DNA of 64,000 nucleotides from Planctomycetota bacterium. GTDB lineage: Bacteria > Planctomycetota > B15-G4 > JADJEK01. The notes under the pieces are model-generated. The model saw nothing but the letters and a program-made list of their open reading frames with translations, was not told the origin of the DNA and searched no databases. Below, in pieces: positions 46,014 to 56,332 of the stretch. The DNA is taken from NCBI GenBank assembly GCA_016709145.1, contig JADJEK010000004.1, forward strand, positions 305,507 through 369,506, read 5' to 3'. The position numbers were made by a program, and so were the translations under genes. The stretch's first letter is position 1; each line of letters opens with the position of its first letter.

Positions 46014-48275
46014 ATGTTCGGTTTGCGTGCGTTGGCCGTGTCGCTCTTGTCGCTGTCCTCGGCCCTCGCGCTGCCGCAGATCGCCGCCCCTTCGGGGGAC
46101 GATTTCGCCGCGAAGAAGAGCGCGTACGAAGACGCCGTCCGCGAGTCCATCGACGCCGCGGCGCTGACCGACGCGCAGGTCGAAGCCGCGGCTGCTGCGA
46201 TCACCGCGCTCGCGCAATCGCCGTCGCTGCAATCCCTCGAGCTGCTGTCGACCGACGCCAGCAAGAGTGGCGAGCGCTTGCTCGACGTCAGCGTGAAGTT
46301 GCCCGATCACGAGTCCGAGGTGGCTGAGCTGACGAAGAAGCTCGGCAAGGCCACCGGCAGCGAGCGCGACACGATCGACACGCGGATCAAGGAACTCGAA
46401 CGCAAGATCGCCGAGTTCAAGCTCCTGCGGCCGAAGCTCGTGAAGCTGCGCGAGGCGCTCTATGAAGGCGTGCTCACGGTGACGGCGCGCGTCGCCGACG
46501 CGCAGCCCGAAGAGGTCTACGACGCGCTCGTCGCGTACTTCGAGACCGACGTGAAGCTGCTCGCCGCGCTCGATCGCCGCGTGTCGGAACAGACCGCGCG
46601 CCTCTCCACGCTGAAGGAGAAGCTGCCCGGGATGAAGGAGGACGAGAAGATCCCGGCCGAGCGTGAAGCCGGCAAGCTCGAGGCCGCGCTGGAACTGAAC
46701 CGCGCCGACCTCGAACGCCAGACCAAGCTCAAGGAACGCCGCATCGCGTCCGCAGCCGACGTGTTCGGCAAATTGCCGAAGGCGCGGCAATCGAAGGAGA
46801 CGAGCGAGCTGCGTGCACGCCTCAAGGACGATGTTCCGTACGAGTCGCGTTCGCTCGCGATCGAGATCCTCGGACACCTGCCGTTGCCCGATTCCATGAC
46901 CGACGCCGTGACGGCGCTGAAGCGCGCGGCGAAGACGCGTGCGACGCTCGAGAAGGAGCTCGTCGAGCTACGCGAGACGTATCGCAAAGCGGCCGAAGCG
47001 CTGGTGACGTCGGCGATCGGCGGCAACGGCATGGTGCCGGCCCCGGTCGCGGCGAACGAACAGAAGTGCCGCGCCGAGCTCACGACGGCCAGCCAACGCG
47101 CCTACGGCGAGGGTCGCGTCATGGAAGCCGCCGGACGCGCGCTCGGCGCCACGGTCGAACGACGCGCCGATGCCGACAAGCAGGCTGGCGTCGACGAACT
47201 CGCGGCGCTGTTGGCGAAGGAGCGCGAAGAGGACTTGCGCACGCGCGTCGTCGCGGCGCTCGGCAGCGTCGATTCCGACGCGGCGCGCGAGCAGTTGCGT
47301 GCATCCGCGCGCAAGGACGCGGCCATCGGTGTCCGCCTGGCCGCGATCGAAGCGCTCGGCGCGTCGCGCGACGACGCCACCGTGCAGTTGTGCGTCGACG
47401 AACTGCTGCGCGACGGCGATTGGCGCGTGCGCGCGGCCGCGATGCGCTTCCTCGGCGAGGTCAAGCAGAAGGCCGCGATCCCAGCGTTGATCCAGTCGCT
47501 CGGCGCCGAAGTCGGCCGCCTCGTCGACGATGCCGAAGGCGCGCTGGCGAAGCTCACGGGGCAGCGCTTCAACGGCGACGCCAACCTGTGGAAGGACTGG
47601 TGGAGCAAGAACAAGGACACGTTCGAGATCGGCAAGGTCGCGCAGGCCGATCCGGGCGCGGGCCCCGCTCCGGACACGAAGCCGCCCGGGCACGTCTCGT
47701 TCTATGGCATCTCCACGCGATCGAACCGCATCCTGTTCGTGCTCGACCGCTCCGGCTCGATGAAGGAACCGGCGACCGACACCAAGACCGGCAAGGACGG
47801 GGCGCGCAACAAGTTCGACGTCGCGCGCGAGCAGTTGAAGGCCGCGGCCTCCGGTCTCACCGACGGCGAGATGTTCAACGTCATCACGTACTCCGCCGAC
47901 GTGACGCGCTGGCAGAAGAAGATGGTCCCGATGTCGAAGGCGATCCGCACGAAGTTCGACCACTACGTCGACAAGGAGATCGAGGCCGTCGGCGGCACGA
48001 ACATCTACGACGCGCTCGCGGAGGCCTTCCACCTCGCGGGCATCGGCGCCGTCGACAAGGCCTACGAGTCCGGCGTCGACACGATCTTCTTCCTGACCGA
48101 CGGTCAGCCGACGCAGGGCGAAGTGCTCGACCCAGAAGAGATCCTGCGGCGGGTGAAGGAGAAGAATCGCCTCGCGCGCATCGTCATCCACACGGTCGGC
48201 GTGGGCAAGGACCACGACGCGGGCTTCCTGCGGCGTTTGGCCGAGCAGAACGGCGGGCAGTACGTCGGGCGCTGA
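46014..48275 (+). CDS. secreted coiled-coil, HEAT-repeat and VWA-domain protein
   Basis: 753 residues with a signal peptide (FGLRALAVSLLSLSSALALPQ). Residues about 50-330 are long charged coiled coils (HESEVAELTKKLGKATGSERDTIDTRIKELERKIAEF). About 370-510 are HEAT-like repeats (LRTRVVAALGSVDSDAAREQL; IGVRLAAIEALGASRDDATVQL; WRVRAAAMRFLGEVKQKAAIPALIQSL). From about 570 a von Willebrand A domain with the MIDAS motif ILFVLDRSGSM, then GGTNIYDAL and FFLTDGQPTQG. VWA domains bind divalent metal and protein ligands. The partner is unknown. ATG 46014 preferred over the in-frame GTG at 46005. Confidence 0.87.
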   Translation: MFGLRALAVSLLSLSSALALPQIAAPSGDDFAAKKSAYEDAVRESIDAAALTDAQVEAAAAAITALAQSPSLQSLELLSTDASKSGERLLDVSVKLPDHESEVAELTKKLGKATGSERDTIDTRIKELERKIAEFKLLRPKLVKLREALYEGVLTVTARVADAQPEEVYDALVAYFETDVKLLAALDRRVSEQTARLSTLKEKLPGMKEDEKIPAEREAGKLEAALELNRADLERQTKLKERRIASAADVFGKLPKARQSKETSELRARLKDDVPYESRSLAIEILGHLPLPDSMTDAVTALKRAAKTRATLEKELVELRETYRKAAEALVTSAIGGNGMVPAPVAANEQKCRAELTTASQRAYGEGRVMEAAGRALGATVERRADADKQAGVDELAALLAKEREEDLRTRVVAALGSVDSDAAREQLRASARKDAAIGVRLAAIEALGASRDDATVQLCVDELLRDGDWRVRAAAMRFLGEVKQKAAIPALIQSLGAEVGRLVDDAEGALAKLTGQRFNGDANLWKDWWSKNKDTFEIGKVAQADPGAGPAPDTKPPGHVSFYGISTRSNRILFVLDRSGSMKEPATDTKTGKDGARNKFDVAREQLKAAASGLTDGEMFNVITYSADVTRWQKKMVPMSKAIRTKFDHYVDKEIEAVGGTNIYDALAEAFHLAGIGAVDKAYESGVDTIFFLTDGQPTQGEVLDPEEILRRVKEKNRLARIVIHTVGVGKDHDAGFLRRLAEQNGGQYVGR

Positions 48276-48285
48276 CGCGCGGCTC

Positions 48286-48457
48286 AGAGGCCGTGAAGAA
48301 ATCCCCTGCGAGCGGCGGAACGAGCGAGAACGGCGAGCGCGAGGAGGATGGCCGAGGCGACTCAATGGAAAGAGTCGGTGAGGCCATCCGACGAAGCGAT
48401 CGTCGTTCGCAGCCGTTCCGACGCCGCAGGGGCCTGTTCACCAGGTTCACGGCCTCT
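48286..48457 (+). repeat. structured intergenic element, second copy with conserved core
   Basis: In the 333-base gap 48276-48608, 11 bases after a stop codon. Outermost stem 48286-48297 with 48446-48457 (12 bp perfect); next CCCCTGCG 48303-48310 with CGCAGGGG 48425-48432; CGGAACG 48316-48322 with CGTTCCG 48414-48420; P2 GGATGGCC 48346-48353 with GGCCATCC 48382-48389; P3 CGACTC 48358-48363 with GAGTCG 48372-48377, loop AATGGAAA. Shares CGACTCAATGGARAGAGTCG and ATCCGACGAAGC with the copy at 16881-17048. The rest of the gap (48458-48608) shows nothing further. Confidence 0.7.
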
Positions 48458-48608
48458 CAACGGCGATCGGTGAATCCACCCCGCCGCATGGCGACGGGTC
48501 GAGGTCGTTCGGTTTGATCAGGAACTGCCTTGCGGCAGGCTCCGTTCACGCGCCGTCACGGACGCCGGCCGTCGAAGTGCGACCGCGGGCGCCGGGCGGA
48601 GGCGCCCC

Positions 48609-50090
48609 ATGCTGCAGCTCGCGACCCAGATCGTTCTCGTCGTCGTCGGCTTCGCGTCGAACGCGGAGCCACCCACGAACATCGTGCTGCTCGAACCGAG
48701 CGCGGTCGCCGATCGCGACGGACCCCCGCGCTTCACGCGTGTCGTCGACGCGGCGCGCATCGAGGCCGTGCGGGGCTGGCTCGAACATTCGTGCGCCCGC
48801 CGAGCCCTCGCCCTGTACGCGCTGGCGGAAGACGTGCGGGCGGCGCGCGATGCGTCCTACGTCCGCAGCCCGTACCCGATCGCGCTCGTGCCGGGCGGGA
48901 ACCACGCCGATGCCGGCTACGTCGAGGTCGCGGCCGACGGATCCGAAGTCCACCACGACGAGCCCTTCATCAAGCTCGATCCGTCGGCCGAGTCGTTCGG
49001 CCGCACGTTCCTGCATGAGACCGGCCACGTCGCGCTCGGCATCGTTGCCGCAGAGCGTGGCGTACCCTCCGAGCCGCTGGCTTCGATCCCGCACACGGTC
49101 ACTGCGATCACGGATCGCTCGACGGCGTTCAACGAGGGCTACGCGGTCCACCTCGAGGCGCTCGCCGTGCATCTCGGCGAGGACCCGGCGGCCGGGCCGC
49201 GCGATCGACACGAGCGCATGGTGTTCGGGTCCGACCGCGCGCCGGAGTCCGAGTACTTCCGGCCCGCGATCGACTTCGCCAGCTACGCGCAACCGCGAGC
49301 CCGCTACCGCATGGTCCGCGACGGCGAGTTCGCGTTCGCTCCCGCGGCATGCGACGCGGATTACCTGCGCGCGCAACTCGACCCCGCTCGCGATGGGGCG
49401 AGTCTGCTGACGCCCGACCAGATGATCGCGTCGGAGGGGTTCGCGGCCTCGATCTTCTTCGCGGTCGCCCTGCGCGGCGAGCGCGTTCCCGATGCGGCCA
49501 CGATCGACGCGCGCGAACGGCGCATGCTCGAAGCCGCGGCCGCGATGTTCGCGGCGACGTCCGCGGATCCGCACGCGCCGCTGTTGGTCGATTGGCTGAT
49601 CGCGTGCATTCAGCAGGGACCCGCCGAGGAAGCGCGAGCGATCGCCGACGTCGCGCTCGATCGCAGTCATGGTGCGTTCGTCGACGTCGAGGCGGCCCAG
49701 CTCTGGCGCGCGACGTACCTGGCTGCGCTCACGCTCGATCTCGGCTCGTTCTCGTCCCCGACCGTGAAGCGCGCGCGCACGACGTGGCGCGAGCGCGTGT
49801 TGGCCGACCCACTCGTGCTCGCGTCGCGCCTCGGAGCCGTGGTGCCGTTCTACGTTCCCGACGTCGAGATCGCGGTCGTGGCGTTCGGCAGCGCCGCGCC
49901 GCTCAGCTTCGACGTCAACACCGCGACGGAAGGCGTCATGCGCTGCATCCCGGGGATCACGACGGACGACGAGGCGCGTTGGATCGACGAACGAGCGCGG
50001 CACGCGTTCGAAAGCGCCGACGACTTCGTCGCGCGAGTCGCGAAGAACGCCCCCTTCGCCGCGAAGCTCGAGCCAGGTGTGCCGAACTGA
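48609..50090 (+). CDS. exported HExxH zinc peptidase-like protein with helix-hairpin-helix tail
   Basis: 493 residues, weak signal peptide (LQLATQIVLVVVGFASNAE). HETGH at 136-140 is a zincin motif (two His plus catalytic Glu); FNEGYAVHLEA at about 174-184 provides a possible third ligand Glu176, as in gluzincins. The last 50 residues, SFDVNTATEGVMRCIPGITTDDEARWIDERARHAFESADDFVARV, match the ComEA-type helix-hairpin-helix, which binds DNA in competence proteins. The combination is unfamiliar to me. GGAGG 8 bases before the ATG. Substrate unknown; catalysis inferred only from the motif. Confidence 0.7.
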   Translation: MLQLATQIVLVVVGFASNAEPPTNIVLLEPSAVADRDGPPRFTRVVDAARIEAVRGWLEHSCARRALALYALAEDVRAARDASYVRSPYPIALVPGGNHADAGYVEVAADGSEVHHDEPFIKLDPSAESFGRTFLHETGHVALGIVAAERGVPSEPLASIPHTVTAITDRSTAFNEGYAVHLEALAVHLGEDPAAGPRDRHERMVFGSDRAPESEYFRPAIDFASYAQPRARYRMVRDGEFAFAPAACDADYLRAQLDPARDGASLLTPDQMIASEGFAASIFFAVALRGERVPDAATIDARERRMLEAAAAMFAATSADPHAPLLVDWLIACIQQGPAEEARAIADVALDRSHGAFVDVEAAQLWRATYLAALTLDLGSFSSPTVKRARTTWRERVLADPLVLASRLGAVVPFYVPDVEIAVVAFGSAAPLSFDVNTATEGVMRCIPGITTDDEARWIDERARHAFESADDFVARVAKNAPFAAKLEPGVPN

Positions 50091-50114
50091 CCCCGTGCGG
50101 CCAAAGGGGCCAGA

Positions 50115-50241
50115 GGGGACAGTCCCCTCATCTGCTCTGTCCCCCGTTCAGCCCGCGTCGACGCCGGGCGAAAGGGACAGTCCCCTCATGTGCTCTGTCC
50201 CTGTGGCCAAAGGGGACAGTCCCTTCATCTGCTCTGTCCCC
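50115..50241. repeat. three tandem GGGGACAGTCCCC/CTCTGTCCCC repeats
   Basis: Copies at 50115-50144, 50174-50201 and 50212-50241, each GGGACAGTCCC, then TCAT, then TGCTCTGTCCC; GGGGACAG pairs with CTGTCCCC. A REP-like imperfect palindrome family widespread in bacterial intergenic DNA. Part of the 314-base gene-free stretch 50091-50404. Confidence 0.85.
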
Positions 50242-50246
50242 TTTTC

Positions 50247-50295
50247 GAGGCTGTGAATCTGGTGAACGGGCGGCGGCAGCTGCCGTATTCACTGA
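50247..50295 (+). repeat. divergent linker-repeat copy
   Basis: GAGGCTGTGAATCTGGTGAAC then GGCGGCGGCAGCTGCCGT and TTCACTG. The first half matches the reverse complement of 48434-48458; the second resembles the linkers at 16260 and 17085. Confidence 0.55.
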
Positions 50296-50369
50296 CGAAT
50301 CGGCCATGCTCGGCCCCAACGACCATTCAATTCGGCGACTGCCGTCGCCGAGCAACACCTGGTGATGCC

Positions 50370-50404
50370 GAGAACGTGAATCAATCGGATTGATTCACGT
50401 TCTC
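50370..50404. repeat. near-perfect 35-base palindrome after ruvX
   Basis: GAACGTGAATCAATC and its reverse complement around one G, extended by A-T and G-C pairs. It abuts the ruvX stop. Same sequence family as 16802-16830. Next to it, CACCAGGTGTTGCTCGGC (reverse strand) also matches 16841-16858. Likely terminator or processing hairpin. Confidence 0.75.
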
Positions 50405-50839
50405 TTAGGCCGCGTCGCCCTCGTGTGCGGCCATGTAGTCCTTCAGGATCTGCGCGGCCGCGACCGCGTCGACGCGGCCCTTCTCCTTGCGTCGGCGCGC
50501 GGGACTGCGGCCCTTCAGCAGATCTTCGGCGGTCACGCTCGAGAGGCGCTCGTCGATGAACGCGATCGGGCGGTGCACGTGCGCTTCGAGCTTTGCCGCG
50601 AACACGCGGACTTCACGCGCCATGTCGCTGTCGGCGCCACTCATGTGCAGGGGCAAGCCGACGACGATGCGGTCGATCTCACGCTCTTCGCACAGCGCGG
50701 CGATCGCCGTGAATGCATGCGCGTCGTTGGCGACCGCGTCGATCGGGTGCGCGGCGATCCACAACGCGTCGGCGGCTGCGATGCCGATGCGCTTCCTGCC
50801 GTAGTCGATGCCGAGGAGTCGTTCGCGAACGCGCGTCAC
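50405..50839 (-). CDS. ruvX: RuvX/YqgF Holliday-junction resolvase-like RNase H-fold protein
   Basis: 144 residues from a GTG. RNase H-like fold with LGIDYGRKRIGIA, IVVGLPLHMSG, FIDERLSSVTAEDLL and a final VDAVAAAQILKDY supplying the acidic active-site residues (Asp in GIDYG, Glu in DERLSS, Asp in VDAVAA). The family processes 16S rRNA 5' ends and can resolve Holliday junctions. It follows the oxidase genes on the same strand and probably ends the long respiratory transcript, with the palindrome 50370-50404 behind it. Confidence 0.93.
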   Translation of the reverse strand: MTRVRERLLGIDYGRKRIGIAAADALWIAAHPIDAVANDAHAFTAIAALCEEREIDRIVVGLPLHMSGADSDMAREVRVFAAKLEAHVHRPIAFIDERLSSVTAEDLLKGRSPARRRKEKGRVDAVAAAQILKDYMAAHEGDAA

Positions 50840-50849
50840 GCGGCAGGGT

Positions 50850-51497
50850 CTAGCCGATCAGCAGCGCGAGCGCGATGACGATCCAGACCGCGTCGAGGAA
50901 GTGCCAGTAGAGCGCCGACTCGTGGACGCCCTTGTGATGCTCGCGGTCGTAGCGTCCACGGGACGCCTTCACGGCGACGATCGTGAGCGGCACGAAGCCC
51001 CCCACCACGTGCGCCGCGTGCAGTCCGGTCAGCACGTAGAACAGGAACGCCGACAGTGCGTTTGGGTCGGTCTTCCATGCTTCCGTCGTCAACCAACCCT
51101 TGGCCTCGACGAGCAGCGTCCAGTTCCAACCCTGATTGACCAGGAAGCCGAGAGCGAGCGCGTACGTGAATACCGTCCAACGCAGCAGCCCGCGCGTGTC
51201 GCCGCTGCGGATCGCACTCAGCGCCTTGTGGTGCGTGACGCTGCAGCAAATCAGCAGCAGCGTCGAGATGACCACGCCGACGCGCATGCCGTCGTGGTGG
51301 TAGCCGCTCCACTCCTTGGCGGGAATGCGGACCCAGACGTAGCCGATCATGCTCGCCACGAACAACATCGCCAGCGACGCGAGGAACAGCTTCACGCCGA
51401 GCGTCGATGCGTCGGGCGGTGTTCCCGTGGGGCCAGGGGACGGCGCACCGTCGCCGGGATCACGTCCTGTCGGGGGATGCAGGAAGAACAGGACCAT
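50850..51497 (-). CDS. second haem-copper oxidase subunit III-like protein
   Basis: 215 residues with five membrane helices after a Pro/Gly-rich N-terminus. The end ALSAFLFYVLTGLHAAHVVGGFVPLTIVAVKASRGRYDREHHKGVHESALYWHFLDAVWIVIALALL carries the subunit III signature (GLHxxHVxxG, YWHFxDxVW). A full CoxC is encoded at 51979-52740, so this is an extra, diverged copy. Subunit III stabilises the oxidase core and the proton path. ATG with GAGG upstream. Possibly an ACIII/oxidase supercomplex subunit (inference). Confidence 0.85.
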   Translation of the reverse strand: MVLFFLHPPTGRDPGDGAPSPGPTGTPPDASTLGVKLFLASLAMLFVASMIGYVWVRIPAKEWSGYHHDGMRVGVVISTLLLICCSVTHHKALSAIRSGDTRGLLRWTVFTYALALGFLVNQGWNWTLLVEAKGWLTTEAWKTDPNALSAFLFYVLTGLHAAHVVGGFVPLTIVAVKASRGRYDREHHKGVHESALYWHFLDAVWIVIALALLIG

Positions 51498-51539
51498 GGG
51501 CGCGCCTCGAGTCCTTCGCCGACCGAGGTCGGAGTCGGT

Positions 51540-51917
51540 TCACTTCGCTGGCGCTTGGAACTTCGGCAGTGCTTCTTGCCAGTTGATCGTCGGGTCGTAC
51601 TGGCCGCGGTCCATCATCGCGAAGCCGATGAAGATGAACACGAACAGGAACGACGCGAGGAACACCAGGCGGTTGAAGCCCGAGTCGTGGCGCAAGTGCA
51701 TGAAGTAGAGGCCGACCGCGGTCGCTTTGATCGTCGCGATGCCCATCGCGACCCAGATGTCGATCGCGCCGAGCGGGTGCTTCGCGACCCAAACGGTCAC
51801 GAACGTCAGCACGACGAGCAGCCCGAACGTGCCGAGCAGCGACGGCACGCTCGCGACGTGCGCCATGCCGTGATCGGCGTGGCCGTGATGGGTGTCGGCG
51901 TGAGCGGTGTTCGACAT
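51540..51917 (-). CDS. coxD: cytochrome c oxidase subunit IV (prokaryotic)
   Basis: 125 residues: a His-rich N-terminus (ADTHHGHADHGMAHV) and three membrane helices (LLGTFGLLVVLTFVTVWVA; IDIWVAMGIATIKATAVGLYFMHLRHD; RLVFLASFLFVFIFIGFAMMD). IKATAVGLYFMHLRHD is the hallmark of the COX IV prokaryotic family, a small stabilising subunit of caa3/aa3 oxidases. GAGGA site before the ATG. It lies between coxC and the second subunit III gene. Confidence 0.92.
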   Translation of the reverse strand: MSNTAHADTHHGHADHGMAHVASVPSLLGTFGLLVVLTFVTVWVAKHPLGAIDIWVAMGIATIKATAVGLYFMHLRHDSGFNRLVFLASFLFVFIFIGFAMMDRGQYDPTINWQEALPKFQAPAK

Positions 51918-51978
51918 GGTCAGTTCCTCGGAGACGTACAGGCGCGGGATCGGTTCTCGGCGAGTGCGGACGACGGAC

Positions 51979-52740
51979 TCAGTGGATCAGGTACAGAAGC
52001 GGGAACAGGTAGATCCAGATCAAGTCGACGATGTGCCAGTACAACGCCGCGTAGTCGATCGGTCCGAAGTACTTCGTGTTGAACTCACCCTTGATCGCCC
52101 GCTTCAACAGCCACAACCACACGACGATGCCCGCGAGCACGTGGAAGCCGTGCAGGCCGGTCATGAAGAAGTAGATGCCGAAGAAGATGTGGACGTTGTC
52201 GGGTCGGTCCATCCCCGCGGTCGGATCGACGGCTGCGGCATGGCCGGCGGCCGCGGCGGCCGGAGGTTCGAGACCACGCGTGTAGGCTGGCCCGGGCAGC
52301 AGTCCGTCGTGGATCTTGTGGCTGTACTCGACGTACTTGATGCCCATGAACGCGAACGCGCAGGCGATCGTCAACACGATGTTGATGACGAGCGACTTCT
52401 TCTGATTGAGCTGCGCGTTGCGCACGGCCCAAGCCGCCGTCAGCGAGCTGAAGATCAGCACCAACGTGTTGATGAATCCCATGTTCGTGTCGAGGAACTT
52501 GCTGGCGTAGACGAACACTTCCGGGTGGAAGTGCCGGTAGATCGTGTACGCGCAGAAGAGCCCCGAGAAGAACAGGATCTCCGTCACCAGGAACAGCCAG
52601 ATCCCGAGCTTGCCCGAGTCGAACTGCTGCTGGGGCGTGTCGAAGTGGTGCGCGAGATGCGTTTCGGGATCCTCGTGCCAATGATGCGCGGCGTGCGCGT
52701 GGCCCGAGGGTGCGACAGCGGTCTCGATCGTGCTGCTCAT
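51979..52740 (-). CDS. coxC: cytochrome c oxidase subunit III
   Basis: 253 residues with a His-rich N-terminus, seven membrane helices, and an inserted Ala/Gly-rich loop (LEPPAAAAAGHAAAVDPTAG) in the middle. Signature GLHGFHVLAGIVVWLWLL and YAALYWHIVDLIWIYLFPLLYL near the end; FDTPQQQFDSGKLGIWLFLVTEILFFSGLF at the start. Integral part of the aa3/caa3 oxidase core. It follows coxA by 48 bases on the same strand. Confidence 0.94.
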   Translation of the reverse strand: MSSTIETAVAPSGHAHAAHHWHEDPETHLAHHFDTPQQQFDSGKLGIWLFLVTEILFFSGLFCAYTIYRHFHPEVFVYASKFLDTNMGFINTLVLIFSSLTAAWAVRNAQLNQKKSLVINIVLTIACAFAFMGIKYVEYSHKIHDGLLPGPAYTRGLEPPAAAAAGHAAAVDPTAGMDRPDNVHIFFGIYFFMTGLHGFHVLAGIVVWLWLLKRAIKGEFNTKYFGPIDYAALYWHIVDLIWIYLFPLLYLIH

Positions 52741-52788
52741 ACGTCCATCTCTCGAACGAGGGGAAGTTCGCTCGACTAGGGATTCGAC

Positions 52789-54456
<1,668 letters not shown>

Positions 54457-54470
54457 GGTTGGTGCTCCGC

Positions 54471-55460
54471 TCACTTCACGGTCCGCAAGAAGGCGATCAG
54501 GGCGTCGATGTCTTTGTCCTTCACACGGCCTTGGAACGTCGGCATCGCCGACGGCGGCCCGTAGCCCGAGACGATCTTCGCCTGCGGGTTCAGGATCGAT
54601 TCACGGATGTAGTTCTCGTCGGCCGTGATCGTGCTGCCGTCCGCCATCTGCTCCTGGCGCTCGAACAGACCCTTGAACGAGGGGCCGGTCAGCTTCGAGC
54701 CGTCGAGCGTGTGGCAGGCCGCACAGCCCTGGATCCGGTAGATCTTCTCGCCGGCTTGGGCAGCCGTGCGACCACCACCGTGCGGATCGCCTTCGACCGC
54801 GAGCCACTTGGCGAGCCCGCCGGGCTCGTGGACGACGACCTTCGCGCGCATCATCGAGTGGTTCGTGCCGCAGTACTCGGTGCACTGCGCCCAGAACTCA
54901 CCGGTCATCGTCGGCGTGAACCACAGCTTCGTGTAGCGGCCCGGGACCGCGTCCATCTTGGTGCGGAACGCGGCGACCCAGAACGAGTGGATGACGTCGA
55001 CCGACGACAGCGTGAGTTGGACCGGCTGGTCCTTCTCGACGTGGAGTTCGTCGTGGACGACGCCGTTCGGGTACGTGAACGTCCAGGCCCACTTCTGCGC
55101 CGTGACGTCGACGTTGACCGCGTTGGACGGCGACGTGCGCAGGTCCGTGTAGCCCTCGAAGCCGAGCACGAACATGTACAGCAACACGATGCCGGGCAGG
55201 ATCGACCACGCCAGTTCGAGCGGCGTGTTGTGGGTCGACGTGCGTTCGGCCTTCGGGTTCTTCTTCGAGTGGTACTTCAGCGTGAACAGGACGAGCACGC
55301 CTGCGATCACGAGCACGAAGAAGGCGCTCACCCAGTAGATGAAGTAGTAGTCGGCGTCGAGCTTGCCCGCGAACGACGACGCTTGCGGCGGGAACCAGAA
55401 GTCCCCTTCCGTCGGCGCGATGCGTGGCTGTTGGGCGAGGGCGAGCAACGAGTTCAGCAT
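54471..55460 (-). CDS. coxB: cytochrome c oxidase subunit II with fused cytochrome c domain
   Basis: 329 residues. Two membrane helices (YYFIYWVSAFFVLVIAGVLVLF; LAWSILPGIVLLYMFVLGFEGY), a cupredoxin domain with the binuclear CuA ligands H158, C193, E195, C197, H201 and M204 (CTEYCGTNHSMM), then a C-terminal class I cytochrome c domain with haem motif CAACH at 246-250 and an axial Met further on (SAMPTFQG). This caa3-type arrangement lets it take electrons directly from ACIII or a soluble cytochrome. ATG with GGAGG 10 bases upstream. SCO lies immediately upstream. Confidence 0.96.
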   Translation of the reverse strand: MLNSLLALAQQPRIAPTEGDFWFPPQASSFAGKLDADYYFIYWVSAFFVLVIAGVLVLFTLKYHSKKNPKAERTSTHNTPLELAWSILPGIVLLYMFVLGFEGYTDLRTSPSNAVNVDVTAQKWAWTFTYPNGVVHDELHVEKDQPVQLTLSSVDVIHSFWVAAFRTKMDAVPGRYTKLWFTPTMTGEFWAQCTEYCGTNHSMMRAKVVVHEPGGLAKWLAVEGDPHGGGRTAAQAGEKIYRIQGCAACHTLDGSKLTGPSFKGLFERQEQMADGSTITADENYIRESILNPQAKIVSGYGPPSAMPTFQGRVKDKDIDALIAFLRTVK

Positions 55461-55462
55461 GT

Positions 55463-56295
55463 TCAAGTGGCCTCCGCCGACGTGGACGGATGGGGGGAGT
55501 TCGCGGTGGTTCGACGCAACCACAGGTAGAGCGCACCGATCGCGAGCAGCGTCAGACCAGCGCTGTACTGCATCACGGTCTGGGCCTCCACCGAGTAGGT
55601 GCCCTTGGTGTGGTCGTAGTAGTAACAGGACAAGAAGACCTGATCGACGAGGCTTCCGATCGTGCCGCTGCCGGCATCGAGGAAGCTCATGCGGATGTCG
55701 CGCGCGTCATAGGCGATGCCCGCCATGTAGTGCGAGACGACGCCCTTCGGCGTGCAGAAGATCAGCGCGGCGCTGTGCGCGTAGTCGACGCCGCCTTCGA
55801 CCTTCTTGAAGCCGAAGCCGACGGCCTGCGCCAGAGGATCGATGCTCGCCGAGTGGCCGACGAGGAAGTGCCAACCGTCCGCGCCGCCGGCGCGATCGAG
55901 CAGGTCGAGGTACTTGCGCTTCGTCGACTGCGCTTTCATCCAGAGTTCGGTCTCGTCGATGCTCACGGTGACGATCGCGTAGTCCTTGCCCGGCTCGAGG
56001 TCGACGTCGCGCAGCGTCGCGACCATCGAGTTCAGCATCTCGCTGCAGAGCATCGGGCAGTTCGAATAGTTCAGCGTCAGCAGGATCGGCTTGGTGCCGT
56101 CGAAGTACTTCGCCAACGTGACCGGCAAGCCGTGATCGTCGGTGAACGCGAGGTCGAGCGGAATCTGCGCGCCCACCTTCTGCTGGACGCCGGTGCCTGC
56201 ATGTCCTCGGGGACGTCACGCACGACTTGCGCGTACGCCACGGGGGCGAACGACGCCAGCATGCTGACGAGACCGGGGACCAGGACGCGCATCAT
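55463..56295 (-). pseudogene. SCO1/SenC copper chaperone, frameshifted after signal peptide
   Basis: GGAG and ATG-ATG at 56295 start a signal peptide MMRVLVPGLVSMLASFAPVAYAQVVRDVPEDMQ. Near 56198 the frame breaks; one base over it continues GVQQKVGAQIPLDLAFTDDHGLPVTLAKYFDGTKPILLTLNYSNCPMLC to the stop at 55463. CxxxC plus a later His (DYAHSAALIF) are the copper ligands; a C-terminal membrane helix follows. SCO inserts copper into the CuA site of CoxB, the next gene. A one-base deletion explains the break; since the rest is intact, a sequencing error is likely. Confidence 0.9.
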
Positions 56296-56332
56296 CGTTC
56301 TCCGAATGTTCCGAAACTCGAAACCGCGGCGC

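Noticed and set aside
50115..50241. CRISPR array
   Set aside because: The three units are palindromic, irregularly spaced (29 and 10 bases) and lack spacers or cas genes.
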